Positions 11,401-22,708 of a stretch of 64,000 nt of DNA are shown here, piece by piece. The stretch spans positions 42,470,635 to 42,534,634 of the forward strand of contig OZ034970.1 of the NCBI GenBank assembly GCA_964030785.1. Reading direction: 5' to 3'. Positions within the stretch are counted from its first letter, which is position 1; every line of letters starts with the position of its first letter. The position numbers and the translations under genes were made by a program. Source of the stretch: Siderastrea siderea (lineage: Eukaryota; Cnidaria; Anthozoa; Scleractinia; Rhizangiidae). The notes under the pieces are model-generated. The model was not told the DNA's origin. It searched no databases and saw only the letters and a list, made by a program, of their open reading frames with translations.

Positions 11401-14400
11401 AAGTCCCATCGATGTAATGGCTGTGGCCAAGTTCAGTCAGAGAGAGTAAAGTTCTTGCAATGTTCAAAATGTAGGGCCGTGAAATACTGTAGTCGGGCTT
11501 GTCAAAAGAAACACTGGCCAGATCACAAAGTGTTATGCACTGCAATTTCACACCTTGCCAACAAGGTAGAACCAAAGGAACTGAACCCTAACAACCACAC
11601 CTTTGTGAGTCATCTGACACCACAACAGCAAGCCACAGTGGTGGGATTAGTGGGGAAAAGATGCACTGTTAAGGGAGAGATTAATCGGCATTCAGTAGAT
11701 GTACTGTGGGACACAGGAGCCCAGGTCTCGATTATATCTAATGAGTTTGTAAAGAGGAATTTTCCTGATGTTGCTGTTAGGGACATCTCGGAACTACTAA
11801 ACACTAAACTGAACTTGACTGCTGCCAATGGTAGCGAGATGCCATACATAGGATGGGTGGAGCTGAATTTTAGACTGTCGTCGTGCAACAATGATTTGAT
11901 AGTTCCCTTTCTTGTTACGGAACAATATTTGGACTCACCGTTAATTGGCTTTAATGTTATTGAGGAGATTATTAAAGATAGCAATGGGGATGTTGCGTTG
12001 TCCCAAGCTGTCACTGCCAGCTTCACTGATCTGGACAGCCAAACTGCCTCAGTTTTTGTGAATTTTGTCAAGAACCTTAATCAAGGGGAACTTTGCTTTA
12101 TCAAGACTAGCAAGCGTGACACCATCATACCACCCAAGCGGAGCCAAAGGGTCACCTGCAGAGCGAATACAGGACCTGTGGAAAGACGGACACCAGTTCT
12201 TTTTGAACCCGATGAGGCCAACCCATGGCCTAGTGGTTTGGAAGTTTCGGAAACGTTGCTGACTGTTAAGAGAGGAAAATCAAGTCAAGTGGACATTGAC
12301 ATCACCAACAACACCAACCATGACATAGTACTTCTGGGAAGAACTTTACTCGGTCGACTGCAACTTGTTCAGTCTGTGACACCACTTGAAGCTAAACTAA
12401 AGGAGCCGGAGAGTAGCGATAATGGCACCATTGAGGAAGTCCAAGAATCAGTGACTACAGAACCGGTAGGAGGAGTAGCAGCAGAAGTCCCCACACATAT
12501 CAAGGACCTACCCCTGGAAGGCCTGACACCTGCTCAAAAACAGATGGCTTTAAATTTACTAACTGAAGAAGCTGACTCTTTTGCTAAAGATGATAACGAT
12601 GTTGGATGTATCCCTGACCTTGAACTTGATCTAGATTTGGAGGACCAGACACCGGTACAGAAGAACTATGTAGCAGTACCCAAACCACTCTACCCGGAGG
12701 TGAAAGCCCACATTGAAGATTTGTTAAACCGGAATTTTATCAAGAGATCATCATCATAGTACAGTTCTCCGGTTGTCTGTGTGAGAAAGAAAGATCAAAG
12801 CTTACGGCTGTGTGTGGATTTTAGAGCATTGAACAAGAACACACGACCTGACCGACACCCAATACCCCGAATGCAAGAAACGCTAGATAACCTCGGAGGC
12901 AACGCATGGTTTTCTGTCCTTGACCAGGGCAAGGCCTATCACCAAGGGTTCATGAGTCCAAACAGCCAACCCATGACAGCTTTTATCATCCCATGGGGCC
13001 TCTACGAGTGGGTTCGAATACCCTTTGGTCTCTCTCGAGCACCTGGGGCCTTTCAACGTTTTATGGAGAACTGTCTGGGAGACTTAAGAGACACTGTCTG
13101 TGTACCTTACCTGGATGATATTATCATTTTCAGTGCTACATTTGAGGAACACCTCGAACACACACGCAAGGTCCTTCGAAGATTGCGAGCGCATGGAGTC
13201 AAACTGAAATCTCGAAAGTGTGAATTGTTTAAGAGAAAAGTTAAATTTCTTGGGCGTGTTGTATCGGAAGAGGGTTACGCACTGGACCCATCCAGCATTA
13301 AACCGGTCCTTGCGCTCAAAGACTCTCCTCCAAAGACAGTGAATGAAGTGCGCAAACTTATGGGTTTCCTGAACTATTACCGCCGATATGTTAAGAACTT
13401 TTCAATAATCAGCAAGCCTATTTATGATTTGGTGAAGACTCCGGGTCAACCACCGCAAGGGGCTAAGCAAGATAAAGCCAAGAGGAACCATAGTAACAAT
13501 GGCCAGCTACCGGCAAAACACCCAGTGGAATGAACAGACATTCAGCAATCGGCCCTGGAGACACTGATTACTTCGATCACAAGCGTTCCAGTTATGGCCT
13601 ACCCGGACTTTCAGAAACCCTTTGTCCTTCATACTGATGCTTCCAAGGACGGGTTAGGTGCCGTCTTGTACCAGTATCAGAATGACATTCTCCGTGTTGT
13701 GGCATACGGATCCCGCAGCTTAACTCCAGCGGAAAAGAATTACCATCTCCACTCTGGGAAGCTGGAGTTTCTAGCGCTCAAGTGGGCCATCTGCGATCAG
13801 TTTCGAGATTATCTCTATTACGCACCAAGTTTTAAAGTGTACACTGATAATAACCCACTCACCTATGTCTTATCCTCTGCAAAACTGAACGCCACTGGTT
13901 TGCGCTGGGTTGGGGAGTTGGCCGATTTCAATTTCACTATCCGCTATCGTCCCGGAAAAGTCAACATTGACGCTGATACCTTATCTCGAATGCCCCTTGA
14001 TGACACGGCCCACATGGAAACGTACACGGAAATAGTACCACAGGAGATTCTCCAGACTGTTGCGTGCTCAGCAAAATACCAAGACCAAGGCCAAGTGAAC
14101 TGGGTGTCGGCCCTCACCGGAGACCATACTGTTCTACCAACTGACCCAGTCAGGGCACATGAACCCATCGTACCAACGATTGACATACAGCATGCACAAG
14201 CCACCGACCAGGTTGTTCGTCGGGTGAGTGATTTGATTCAGCGTGGCCAACGACCAACAACAGGGGAGAGGAAACGGGAGTTAAGCGAGACCCAACTTCT
14301 CCTGCACGAATGGGAAAACCTTTCCTTTGACAAGGATGGCATACTTAGACGGCGTAATGGAACTCGAACCCAAATCATAATACCCAAGCAGCTTCGGTCA

Positions 14401-16266
14401 CTGGTACTCAAAGAACTTCATGAAAACATGGGTCATCTGGGGGTAGACCGCACACTAGACCTTGCCAGAGAGCGCTTCTATTGGCCCCATATGCAGAGAG
14501 ATATTGAACACCACATTGGACATGTCTGTCAATGCGTTAAACAAAAAACTCCCAAGCTTAAGACCAGAGCTCCATTAAAACCTATTGTGACCACTTCGCC
14601 TTTTGAACTCATTGCCATTGATTTTCTTCATTTGGAAAGGAGTAGTGGAGGGTATGAGTATATCCTAGTTGTGATGGATCATTTCACACGCTATGCCCAA
14701 GCCTATGCCACAAGAAACAAGTCCGCGAAGACAGTTGCCCAAAAGCTCTACAATGACTTTATTCTCCGGTTTGGTTTTCCCTTGAAGATTCATCACGATC
14801 AAGGTGGAGAATTTGAAAACCGCCTCCATAAGGAACTAGAGAAGCTGTGTGGCATGGAACATTCTCGCACCACCCCGTACCACCCGCAAGGGAACGGTCA
14901 AGTCGAGCGATTCAACCGGACGCTTCTGGGAATGCTTCGCACCTTACCAGAAACCCAGAAATCACGCTGGGCAGAACATTTGAACCATGTGGTCCATGCC
15001 TATAATTGCACGAGGCATGAATCCACTTGCTACTCGCCGTTCTTCCTTCTTTTCGGTCGCCACCCCCGTTTGCCTGTAGACTTAATGTTTGGAATCGAAG
15101 GTCAAACCAACCACGAGAATCACTCGCAATATGTAGAAAAGTGGCGGGAAGCAATGACGGAGGCATATGAACTAGCAGGCAAGAAGTCCAAGGAAACCGG
15201 CACAAGAGCCAAACATCGTTATGACTGCTTTGTACGCAGTTCGGTGTTGCAACCTGGGGACAGAGTTCTTGTACGTAACCTAAGCGAACGGGGTGGACCA
15301 GGCAAGCTGCGATCACATTGGGAGGACCGGGTCCACATAGTTGTTAGTCGTAAAGGCGAAGATAGCCCTGTGTATGAAGTTAAGCCGGAGGCTGGAACTG
15401 GAGGAAACAGGATTCTACACAGGAACCTACTTCTACCATGTAGTTATCTCCCTACTGAGATTCCAAGCACGATTTCCCGCAAGAGAGGAAGTAAAGCCCA
15501 GAAGAACAAGCATGACATTGTTCAACAGACACCCACATCATTGGTTGAAACCGTATCAGATGGGACAAGTAGTGAGGATGAGTATACAATCGCTCCAATG
15601 AATCGTCAGACTGGGCAGACCCTAGAGAAGGTGGTTACTGAGGAGCCCCCAAAACCCTCTGTTGTGGAGAGACAGCCTCAGACTACACAGTTAGAAGACA
15701 CAGTACCCGACACCAGTTATCAAGGGGAAAAAGACAGCGACTGCACTGTTACGACAGAAATGGGAGATGACATGTCTGAGAGTGGAGAAGAGTAAGATTC
15801 CCAAATTCTGAACGACAACAGTCAACCTGACCCTCCTGAACTGGAGCCAAGGCCTCAACGACAGGGACACCCACCAACCCTTCTGACGTATAACCAACTT
15901 GGCAATCCCACATATGAGACTCAAGGTACAACACACTTCATAGCCGCCAACAGTACACTGGGAAATCAGTTACCTCAGTATTGTACTCCCTATCCTACTT
16001 GGAGTGCAGGTTTACCAGCTGTACACCAGTTCCAACTACCTACATACCAACATGTGTCTCAAAATCCAGCTATCTTTGGTTATCCAGGGACATGCCTGCA
16101 ATATACACCAGTACCCTGCCCTGTCTTTCAACCAGTGAACCAGTACCCGATACACCAACCTGTTGTGTACCACCCAAGGAGTGATCTGATGCAAGTGAAC
16201 CAGTACCCGATACACCAACCTGTTGTGTACCACCCAAGGAGTGATCTGATGCAAGTACCTGTATGA
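11401..16266 (+). pseudogene. pol: Pol polyprotein (MYND, protease, RT, RNase H, integrase) with three nonsense codons
   Basis: One frame runs from before 11401 to the TGA at 16264-16266, interrupted only by TAG at 12757, TGA at 13531 and TAA at 15793. In order it holds a MYND-type finger (CNGCG, then CSKCRAVKYCSRACQKKHW, then HKVLC), about 11413-11538. Next is retropepsin with WDTGAQVSII near 11707, then reverse transcriptase with [10 protein letters not shown] near 13102. RNase H follows with HTDASKDGLGAVLYQ near 13630, then the integrase zinc region (HENMGH...CQC, about 14420-14540) and the DDE core (D in IAIDFLH, D in HHDQGGEF, E in QVERFNRT). The tail contains PPTLLTYNQLGNPTY, a common Gypsy Pol C-terminal signature, and it lies after the third stop. 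The stops fall in conserved reading, so they are true lesions. This copy is inactive in cis. Confidence 0.9.
16135..16254 (+). repeat. 60-bp tandem duplication in the pol tail
   Basis: Two head-to-tail 60-bp copies (16135-16194 and 16195-16254) are identical as read. They encode a 20-residue repeat containing NQYPIHQPVVYHPRSD. Sixty is a multiple of three, so the frame is kept. Confidence 0.9.
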
Positions 16267-16631
16267 ACTCTGGACATGTACCAGTGCCTAGTATTGTGAA
16301 CTGAAATAACCCTCTGCATGCAAATATGTTTGTTTAAAAAAAAAAAAAAAAAAAAAAAACAGTGCACTTAGATGTCCGCTTGATCCCTCGTGTTAGAACT
16401 CAGTATTTTGAACTGATACAGAGTGTATCTTATGGACAGGAAATGTTACCGTGGAATTTAGTTGCTGCAGCCTTTGTAGAACAGAGTTAATAGTCAGGAT
16501 CCTACCGAGAAGTCTAGTTGTGAAAGTTAATGATGTGTAATTTTCGGTGACATTTTCCTTACGGGGGTAAAACCCTCTTAGTGTGTGCAATTATGCAGTT
16601 TATGTCCAAGTGTCGGGACGACACTTTCTTT

Positions 16632-16643
16632 GCAGGGGGAGTT
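16632..16643 (+). other. Polypurine tract of the LTR element
   Basis: GCAGGGGGAGTT lies directly before the 3' LTR, in the position of the plus-strand primer. It is short, as is usual for Gypsy elements. An A-rich run at 16336-16360 lies further upstream. Confidence 0.7.
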
Positions 16644-16858
16644 TGTTAGGAAAAAGTTTTAACCGGAAGTGTGAAGCCATTAGTCCTAAACGCAAGTGCG
16701 TTACGCGTGACGTAGGCTAGTACATCCGGGGTAATCGTACACGAGGAAAGAACGTTCAAGAACGTGGTGAAATGACTGTATGAGTTGTTGAAGGACGGAA
16801 ATACAATGTTTTGAAGTGCTATACGTTTATTGTGGTGCTACATGGGACCGGGGTAACA
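16644..16858 (+). repeat. 3' LTR
   Basis: This is the 215-bp partner of 9457-9671. It ends GGGTAACA and is followed by the CAAA duplication of the target. Confidence 0.95.
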
Positions 16859-18765
16859 CAAAAAGCAATAGGTATCCTGTGTGGATGTCTCGTTTGGTTG
16901 TCTTCTACTACTCTGGTCTTTGATTGAGGAGTTTGAAGGTTTTCTTCTTTTTTTTTTTGCATAGTGCAGCTACTGAGATACATTGTGTGCACCAGTCTTT
17001 TCTAACAGAGAAGATGAAATAAATATTTACTTGATATTCTTGGAAGCCTTATAACCCCTCTGCAAAGTGAAAGAGTTAGAATAAAGTTAATTGTATTGCA
17101 AGTAAATTTTAGCACTGTGCCTTAGCACAGTAAATGATCTACAGCCTCTTACTGGCAAACACGACAACAGTAAAGTAACTTACTGTCTCCTGTTGGCAAT
17201 ATAACAAACACCAAAGTTTAGAAGAACAGCTGCATTCAGGGGCCAATTCAATAAAACTTTTACAACCATTATTTACAAGTGTAGCTATTGTTTTTCAAAC
17301 TGTAAAACAATAGCTGCAATTGTAAAAGTTTTATTGAATTGACCCCTGGTCATTATCAGGTTCTGGTTGGAGCTTTGCTTATACTGCTTTATCTTTAAAA
17401 TGTTCATATACAGGTCTGGGGTGGTTATCTACCTTTCAAATATGTACAGAAACACAGGCCAGTGAGATATTTTAGAAGCTATTATCATGATAGCCATCAC
17501 AAAGTGTCCTCAGGGAATAAAAGGAAATTTGAAGTGATCTGAAAGTGACAATTGAAGCTTGCACATATGAAGGGCTTTCTCAACAATCCTTGCCTGTATT
17601 TTTGGAACTGTCAGCATTCCCTAGCTCGTGTGTGTGTTTTGTGGTATAACTGGAGTGTGGTAAAGATAAAAATAAAAGGCAAAGCTGTAAGCTCCAGGCT
17701 TTGCAAAAATTTCTTCTCATTAAACTTCAGCAAGAGCACTAGCTTTACAGGCAAGGTATTCCTAGAGGCAAAAAATATCCCTGAGCTCTGATAGTACAAG
17801 TGAAGGAGCAATCCACTCAAATGTTTCATACTTTCAATTGACTTGGTACAGACAAGACAGAGGAAGGGAAGAGAATTCTCAAAAGTTTATACGGAACCCT
17901 GGCTGGGCACTCCCTGCAAACTGTCAAGGGTTTGCATAACTGTCATGAATTCTCCCAACCATTCTCGTGTTTATATCAGGCTATACAAACACAGAAAACG
18001 TTTTTCTTTTATTTGCTTGAATACAATCTTTTGCAGTGAAACCTGTGGACAAAATTATTTTCACATACTTTCTGTAAAAGGAAACACCTCTCTTAAGCAG
18101 ACATGAAGGTCAATGAACAACATCGGTATCAATTTTTTTTTATAATCAGTGACTGTAAGAATCTAGGTTAGTAACTTGTTAAAATAGGAAGCAGGGGAGT
18201 ATATATATAGAACTATGGCTCTGCCTTGGGATCAGCATCACTAGTCTTATAGCAAGGTTGAGAAGACTAATGTGCAGTGTTTGATATAAGAGAAAATAAA
18301 ACATGCTTGATGAAGTACAAGCCTTTAGTAAAATCAAGGACAAGAGCATAAATGATGTAAAAGACAACAAAGTTTTTATTTTTGTGTAGCCGTGAGCTTA
18401 CATCAACAAACTTAGGGAATCCCTTTGAATGGCTGTTATCAGGAAAGACTTGAATTTCCAGGACCACTACCACAAATAATACTTTATCTAATACATTTTC
18501 AGTAAGTTGTTAGGTTATTTCCTTGTGTTGCTTTCTTTGCCTGAAGGAAGATCTGATTTCCATGTTTGTAAGAAACCGTAATCACACGTCAGCCAGCTTT
18601 CTCAGCTTGCTGGTTGTCCGCTCTCTCTAATCTTTCCCGGTAGCGTAAGTCCGTCAACGATACCAGCAAACTAAGTGTTGTGGATCTCTTTTACCGCTGA
18701 TCTAGTCAAATTACCAAACAAATACGAAAAACTTTCCGAGAAACGAACGTTCCAGCTCTTATTTA
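16859..18765. other. Non-coding DNA containing one palindromic MITE
   Basis: No protein gene is supported; the short open frames show no family features. The one clear structure is the inverted repeat at 17237-17348, listed separately. Confidence 0.5.
17237..17348. mobile_element. Small palindromic MITE
   Basis: CAGGGGCCAATTCAATAAAA at the left end is answered by its near reverse complement, TTTTATTGAATTGACCCCTG, at the right. The arms extend inward through AGCTATTGTTTT, so the whole 112 bp can fold into one hairpin. CATT occurs just outside the left end (17233-17236) and CATT again two bases beyond the right end, so the target duplication is uncertain. Confidence 0.65.
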
Positions 18766-19187
18766 GGGACCGTCGACATATCCAAAAGTTCCCCGCTTAA
18801 CGTCCACTGGACGTTAAGGTCATACTCCCTCCCCCCCCCCCCCCCCCTCCTCCTTAACGTCCACTTGGAATTTCGCACTCCATGTTTTTCTAGAGCCGGT
18901 GAATTTAGCTTTGTAAAATCTAGCAAGCGCGTGTTCCTTCAGCACCATCTTTAAGTGACAAACTACGTAGATCACAGGGACACCAAGTTCTCATTTTCTA
19001 CTGTAGTACGTTTTTCTCTTCATGTTCTGTTATCAACATAAGTAAAATGTGTTTTCTCAACGCGTTATTTTGGTTTTGTCCTAGAATCCCCACTCTAACG
19101 TCCAAATCTTGACTTTCCCCAACCCCTTCCTCCCCTAAAAGTCCAGTGGACGTTAAGTGGGGAATTTGTGAATATGTCGACGGCCCC
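18766..19187. mobile_element. PIF/Harbinger-type MITE
   Basis: A left end GGGACCGTCGACATAT... and a right end ...ATATGTCGACGGCCCC form an inverted repeat of nearly 50 bp that includes TTAACGTCCACTGGAC. TTA lies immediately outside both ends (18763-18765 and 19188-19190), matching the TWA target preference of PIF/Harbinger elements. The 422-bp interior includes a long C-tract and has no coding capacity, so it is non-autonomous. Confidence 0.75.
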
Positions 19188-20524
19188 TTACATAGTGGTC
19201 TGCACGTTTGCACATTCGATGGACTCCGAATCTTGAAAAACTTATTCACCTGGTCCACGTAACCAAAAAATCAACCACTCAAAACAATCTACATTCGTGT
19301 CCTCAGTTATTCTTTTCAAAACGGGAAACAGAGTCTTAATTACCATTTTTACCGCCATTGTAAGGTCTCTCGTGAGATGTTTACTCCATCGTGCCTCGAG
19401 TGAAATGGACATCAGTTATATTTTTACCCACGACCCTTTGTGGGCCGTGACGCACACCGCCTAGAGAGTAGCCATCTTTTCTGGCACGTGTTGTGTTTAA
19501 GCTTACGGTATTTAAAAGGATTGCACTAACTTTTTGAATAATTAAACTTTTTTCACTTAAAAGTTGAAATTCTGATTTGAATCTTTGAAAGGAAAGCGTT
19601 CGGGGAGCCGGAAAAGCAACTGTATAATTAAAATGACCGATCGATCGGCAGTTTTGGTCTCGAATTTGCGCCGCCATGAAGAAGGAAATAGGCTATTTTT
19701 AACAAGGAAAGCTTTTTTTTTTTACCAGATCATTGGTTTTGTTAGTTTAAACAGATAAATAAGGAAACAAGCTTCGGCTTTTCCTAAGCAATGTCTCCAC
19801 AAGCCTGACCGTCGACATGGGCTCCTGCCGTGGAGCATTGTTTCGATCTGAGATAGCACATTACAGTCGAATAAATTCCACTTCTGTCTTAGTCGATATA
19901 ACGCGTGGTCACAGATTTCTCTTTCCAGAAAAAAAGGGGGAAACAGCTGTTTTCTCTGTAACTGATCAAAACAATAATGTGCCGTTGTTAATTTTATTGT
20001 TTTTATATGCAAACAACACAAATGGCATTAAAAAGAAAGAAAACCATGAAAGAAAGAGGGAAAGAAAGAAAGAAAGAAAGAAAGAAAAAAGAAAGAAGGA
20101 AAGAAAAAAATGAGAAAAAGAAATTTAAAAAGGGAACAAGAATCGGTCACATGACTGAACAAAAAAGGCCCCAAAACCTTGCGAGGTGTTGCAGCGTTTA
20201 TTTCCAAAGCTGAATGAAACAATGAAACTGCTTCGAAGTCAACGAAGTAGCACAAGTTTTGGCGAAAACATCTTCTAATTATTGGCTCTGAAATGCAGTA
20301 CGTGCTTGATTTTTCTTGAAACATTGCCGTAATCATCGCTCAAACCGGGTTGAAACTGTACGATTTCACAATATTAGCTGCGGGAGTTAAACCGAACAAG
20401 TTTGTAATCCATTCACAAAACGGCGCCATCGTGTGCCCGTTTGATCGAACTGAAGACAGAATTTGAACTTGAACAGGTAAGGGACTGTGCAATAATTAAA
20501 TGGGGGGGGGGGGGGTTGGGAAAT
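19188..20524. other. Non-coding DNA with a dispersed repeat and an AAAG microsatellite
   Basis: About 19696-20035 belongs to a dispersed repeat family. Its first part resembles 3987-4105, and its second part (from AGATAGCACATTACAGTCG to ATGGCATTAAAAA) resembles 61800-61995 and, more weakly, 62470-62665. An AAAG-rich microsatellite spans about 20049-20110. A G-run lies near 20503-20514. No gene is supported. Confidence 0.6.
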
Positions 20525-20525
20525 G

Positions 20526-20545
20526 AAGAAGAAGAAGAAGAAGAA
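20526..20545. repeat. GAA microsatellite, probable LINE 3' tail
   Basis: About seven GAA units on the plus strand read as TTC repeats on the minus strand. They lie downstream of the minus-strand LINE fragment at 20738-21256, where the 3' tail of such an element is expected. Confidence 0.55.
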
Positions 20546-20737
20546 CCTTTATTGATTTATACCGCTCAGGGTAGCCCCTTCAGATGCAAAAAGTTGTCTG
20601 TAATCAATGGGAGCCCTGAGCGCAACAATGTACTAAAACTATGCATACATATGCATTACACTAACACTAATAATAATATAGATAGAAAACTATGTACAAA
20701 TAAAAGATTTAGAAGTAAATGAATACGAAAAATACCA

Positions 20738-21256
20738 TCAAGATAGTTCGTTAGAAAGAATGCAACCATAGTAATAGAAGGATCGTTTTGCGATCTCAGT
20801 CCTCACAGCAGGCGGATGTAAAAGGTTGCTTTGTCTAGTGGCGCGCGCATGGATTGTATTATTACGTTTAAAATATTCTTTAAAATATTGGGGACATTGC
20901 CCTTGCAGGCATTTCTTAACGAGTTTAAAAACAGATTTACGACGGCGCTCCTCCAGCGTGGGCCATTTCAGAACGTCCATTGCCGGGTTGCTGCGCACAG
21001 TTCTTGCAACTATTCTGGCAGCCCGGTTTTGGAGGGCTTCAAGGTCTTGTTTGTGACCTACTCCGCAGCAGCCCCACACACTTACACAGTATTCTAAAAT
21101 TGGCCTAATTAGACTACAATAAACTATATTTGCACTCTCTCTAGTGAGACCTCTACGAAGCCTGCCGAGCATTCCTACGCGTTTTCCTGCCTTCGAAATA
21201 AGGTGTTTTATTTGTGTTTTATAATGGGTAAAATAAGGCTCAAAATTAAGTCGCAC
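20738..21256 (-). pseudogene. 5'-truncated LINE, C-terminal end of reverse transcriptase ORF
   Basis: A 172-residue frame matches the C-terminal region found in many jockey/CR1-like non-LTR retrotransposons. It contains LIRPILEYCVSVWGCC, a helix LEALQNRAARIVARTV, and LEERRRKSVFKLVKKCL. The catalytic reverse transcriptase domain and endonuclease are absent, because the element was truncated on integration, as target-primed reverse transcription usually does. The remaining frame is open to its stop. This is a dead-on-arrival copy; the exact clade is not certain. Confidence 0.85.
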
Positions 21257-22019
21257 CCCCCTCTCACTAAGCGAAAATTAACTTTAACCTCCCCTCACCT
21301 ACTGATAATATTATGGTCAACCCCCCCCCCCCCCCCCCCATCCCCTACTTCCTCCCTGCATTCGGTTCCCTCATACCTAATTTACGTGTTGGATGTCTTC
21401 CTCAGGTACAAAAAGTACGCTAAATGACTCTTCAACGTATGAGTTCTCTCCAACGAAATCACTTGACTTCACCATCTTAGTTTGTTAAACACAAAGCACA
21501 AAGCGCAGTTGTTCTCAGTTTAGAGGTTGCGGACACTCAAACAACTTGGAAAGCAATTCAACTACTTTTACATGGAATCCGATTTGCATCTGAACATTTG
21601 GAGAGCTACAACGATTGCATGTAGACCAGTGTCAGTTTTGCGTGGTATAGCAAACAAAAAATGTCGCCCTTCCTCTCTTCTTGGTAGTTTGATCAGAAAG
21701 TTTAAGTTTACTTGTTTTGATTGCTTCTTGATTTTCGTACTGACTCGCAATATAAAATGAGTGACAGTTATTATTCAATGCTTCTGTCCCATTTTACTGT
21801 GTTTTATTTTATGTCTTGTCTTGATATTTCGTAGTGGAAAGCCTTCCTGATGAAACCTTTCATTCAGTAAAATTTTAATGATCGACGCCACGATAAAAGA
21901 AACTATAAATTGTAGACACAACGCTAAATGCCTTAAAAATTAAATAAGTTGAGTACTACCTCGGCTGCGCCTCGGGAGTCCACAACATTTTAACGGCTAG
22001 ATGACGAAAATCGTGGGAA
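21257..22019. other. Non-coding DNA with a C-tract
   Basis: A run of about 19 C lies at 21321-21339, inside pyrimidine-rich sequence. No open frame looks coding. The region separates the LINE fragment from the first receptor pseudogene. Confidence 0.5.
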
Positions 22020-22708
22020 ATTTATTAAATTTCCAGTGTTTTGGAAATTGTGGTTGTGACTGTGAACGGTTTTGATGATCCTTACATAACAGTAGAAGAT
22101 GAGGCAGATTGCAAGACCGACATTAACTGACGCCGAGACCAGGAATACAACACTATCATTCTCAGCATAGCCGATAAACTTTGAAGGATTAAACACCGTT
22201 TTGTGCCCACTAAGCGTGTTAGGTAATGGATAACACATGACACACATCCACGACACAAGAATCATTATCGTGGATTTGCTTTTGGTGAAGTAGCGTCTGT
22301 ACTTAGCTGGTTTGACAATTTGAAAATACCTCAGTGTTCACCGCCATCATAGTGAGTGTTGGAGTCGAAGCAACAGCCAGAATTACAGCCATCTATCCTT
22401 GGTATTGACAAGTTGAATCGCTAAAAGGCCCTGGGATGTTGCTAATACGCAGGGAACGCAGAAAGAGCTCCTAAATAGAAATCCGAGATAACGAGTGTTG
22501 CCACAAACATATTCGGGATTGTGCGGATCCGACGGATAAAAACAATGACCAAAAGAGTTACAAAGTTTCCAACAAACAAAAAGAACAAAATAATTGCGAA
22601 AAAGCCTGATTCTAGGACGACTTTCGCTTCGCTCCGGGTCTGTAAACTCTCATCATGTCTGTCAGTTGCTTTTCTGTAGAATCCATTTCCAGGAAATAAA
22701 TCATCCAC
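22020..22708 (-). pseudogene. Truncated class A GPCR pseudogene
   Basis: Pieces match the intact receptors at 30846-31844 and 34263-35264. There is a first membrane segment with VGNFVTLLVIVFIRR (around 22536-22580), a second with FVATLVISDF, and, in another frame, the fourth/fifth segment region with MILVSWMCVMCYPLPNTLSGHK and ICLIFYCYVRIIKTV. The frame is broken right after the start and again between 22265 and 22442. Similarity stops near 22020 in the third inner loop, so membrane segments 6 and 7 are missing. It is a decayed member of the tandem receptor family. Confidence 0.85.

Larger units (their letters stand above)
9457..16858 (+). mobile_element. Ty3/Gypsy-type LTR retrotransposon, full length but inactivated
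   Basis: The element is bounded by two 215-bp LTRs that start TGTTAGG and end GGGTAACA. They are flanked by a 4-bp duplication CAAA (9453-9456 and 16859-16862). Behind the 5' LTR lies a primer binding site, and before the 3' LTR a purine tract. Protein order is gag with CCHC knuckle, MYND finger, aspartic protease, reverse transcriptase, RNase H, integrase, which is the Ty3/Gypsy order. I count three differences between the two LTRs over 215 positions, so insertion was fairly recent. Three in-frame stops in pol (12757, 13531, 15793) mean this copy cannot make a full Pol protein. Confidence 0.95.

Noticed and set aside
12065..12262. Other-frame open reading inside the retrotransposon pol gene
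   Set aside because: The pol frame shows recognised domains across the same span.
13450..13594. Frameshift between reverse transcriptase and RNase H of the LTR element
   Set aside because: The frames before and after are the same; the break is a single TGA stop at 13531, not a shift.
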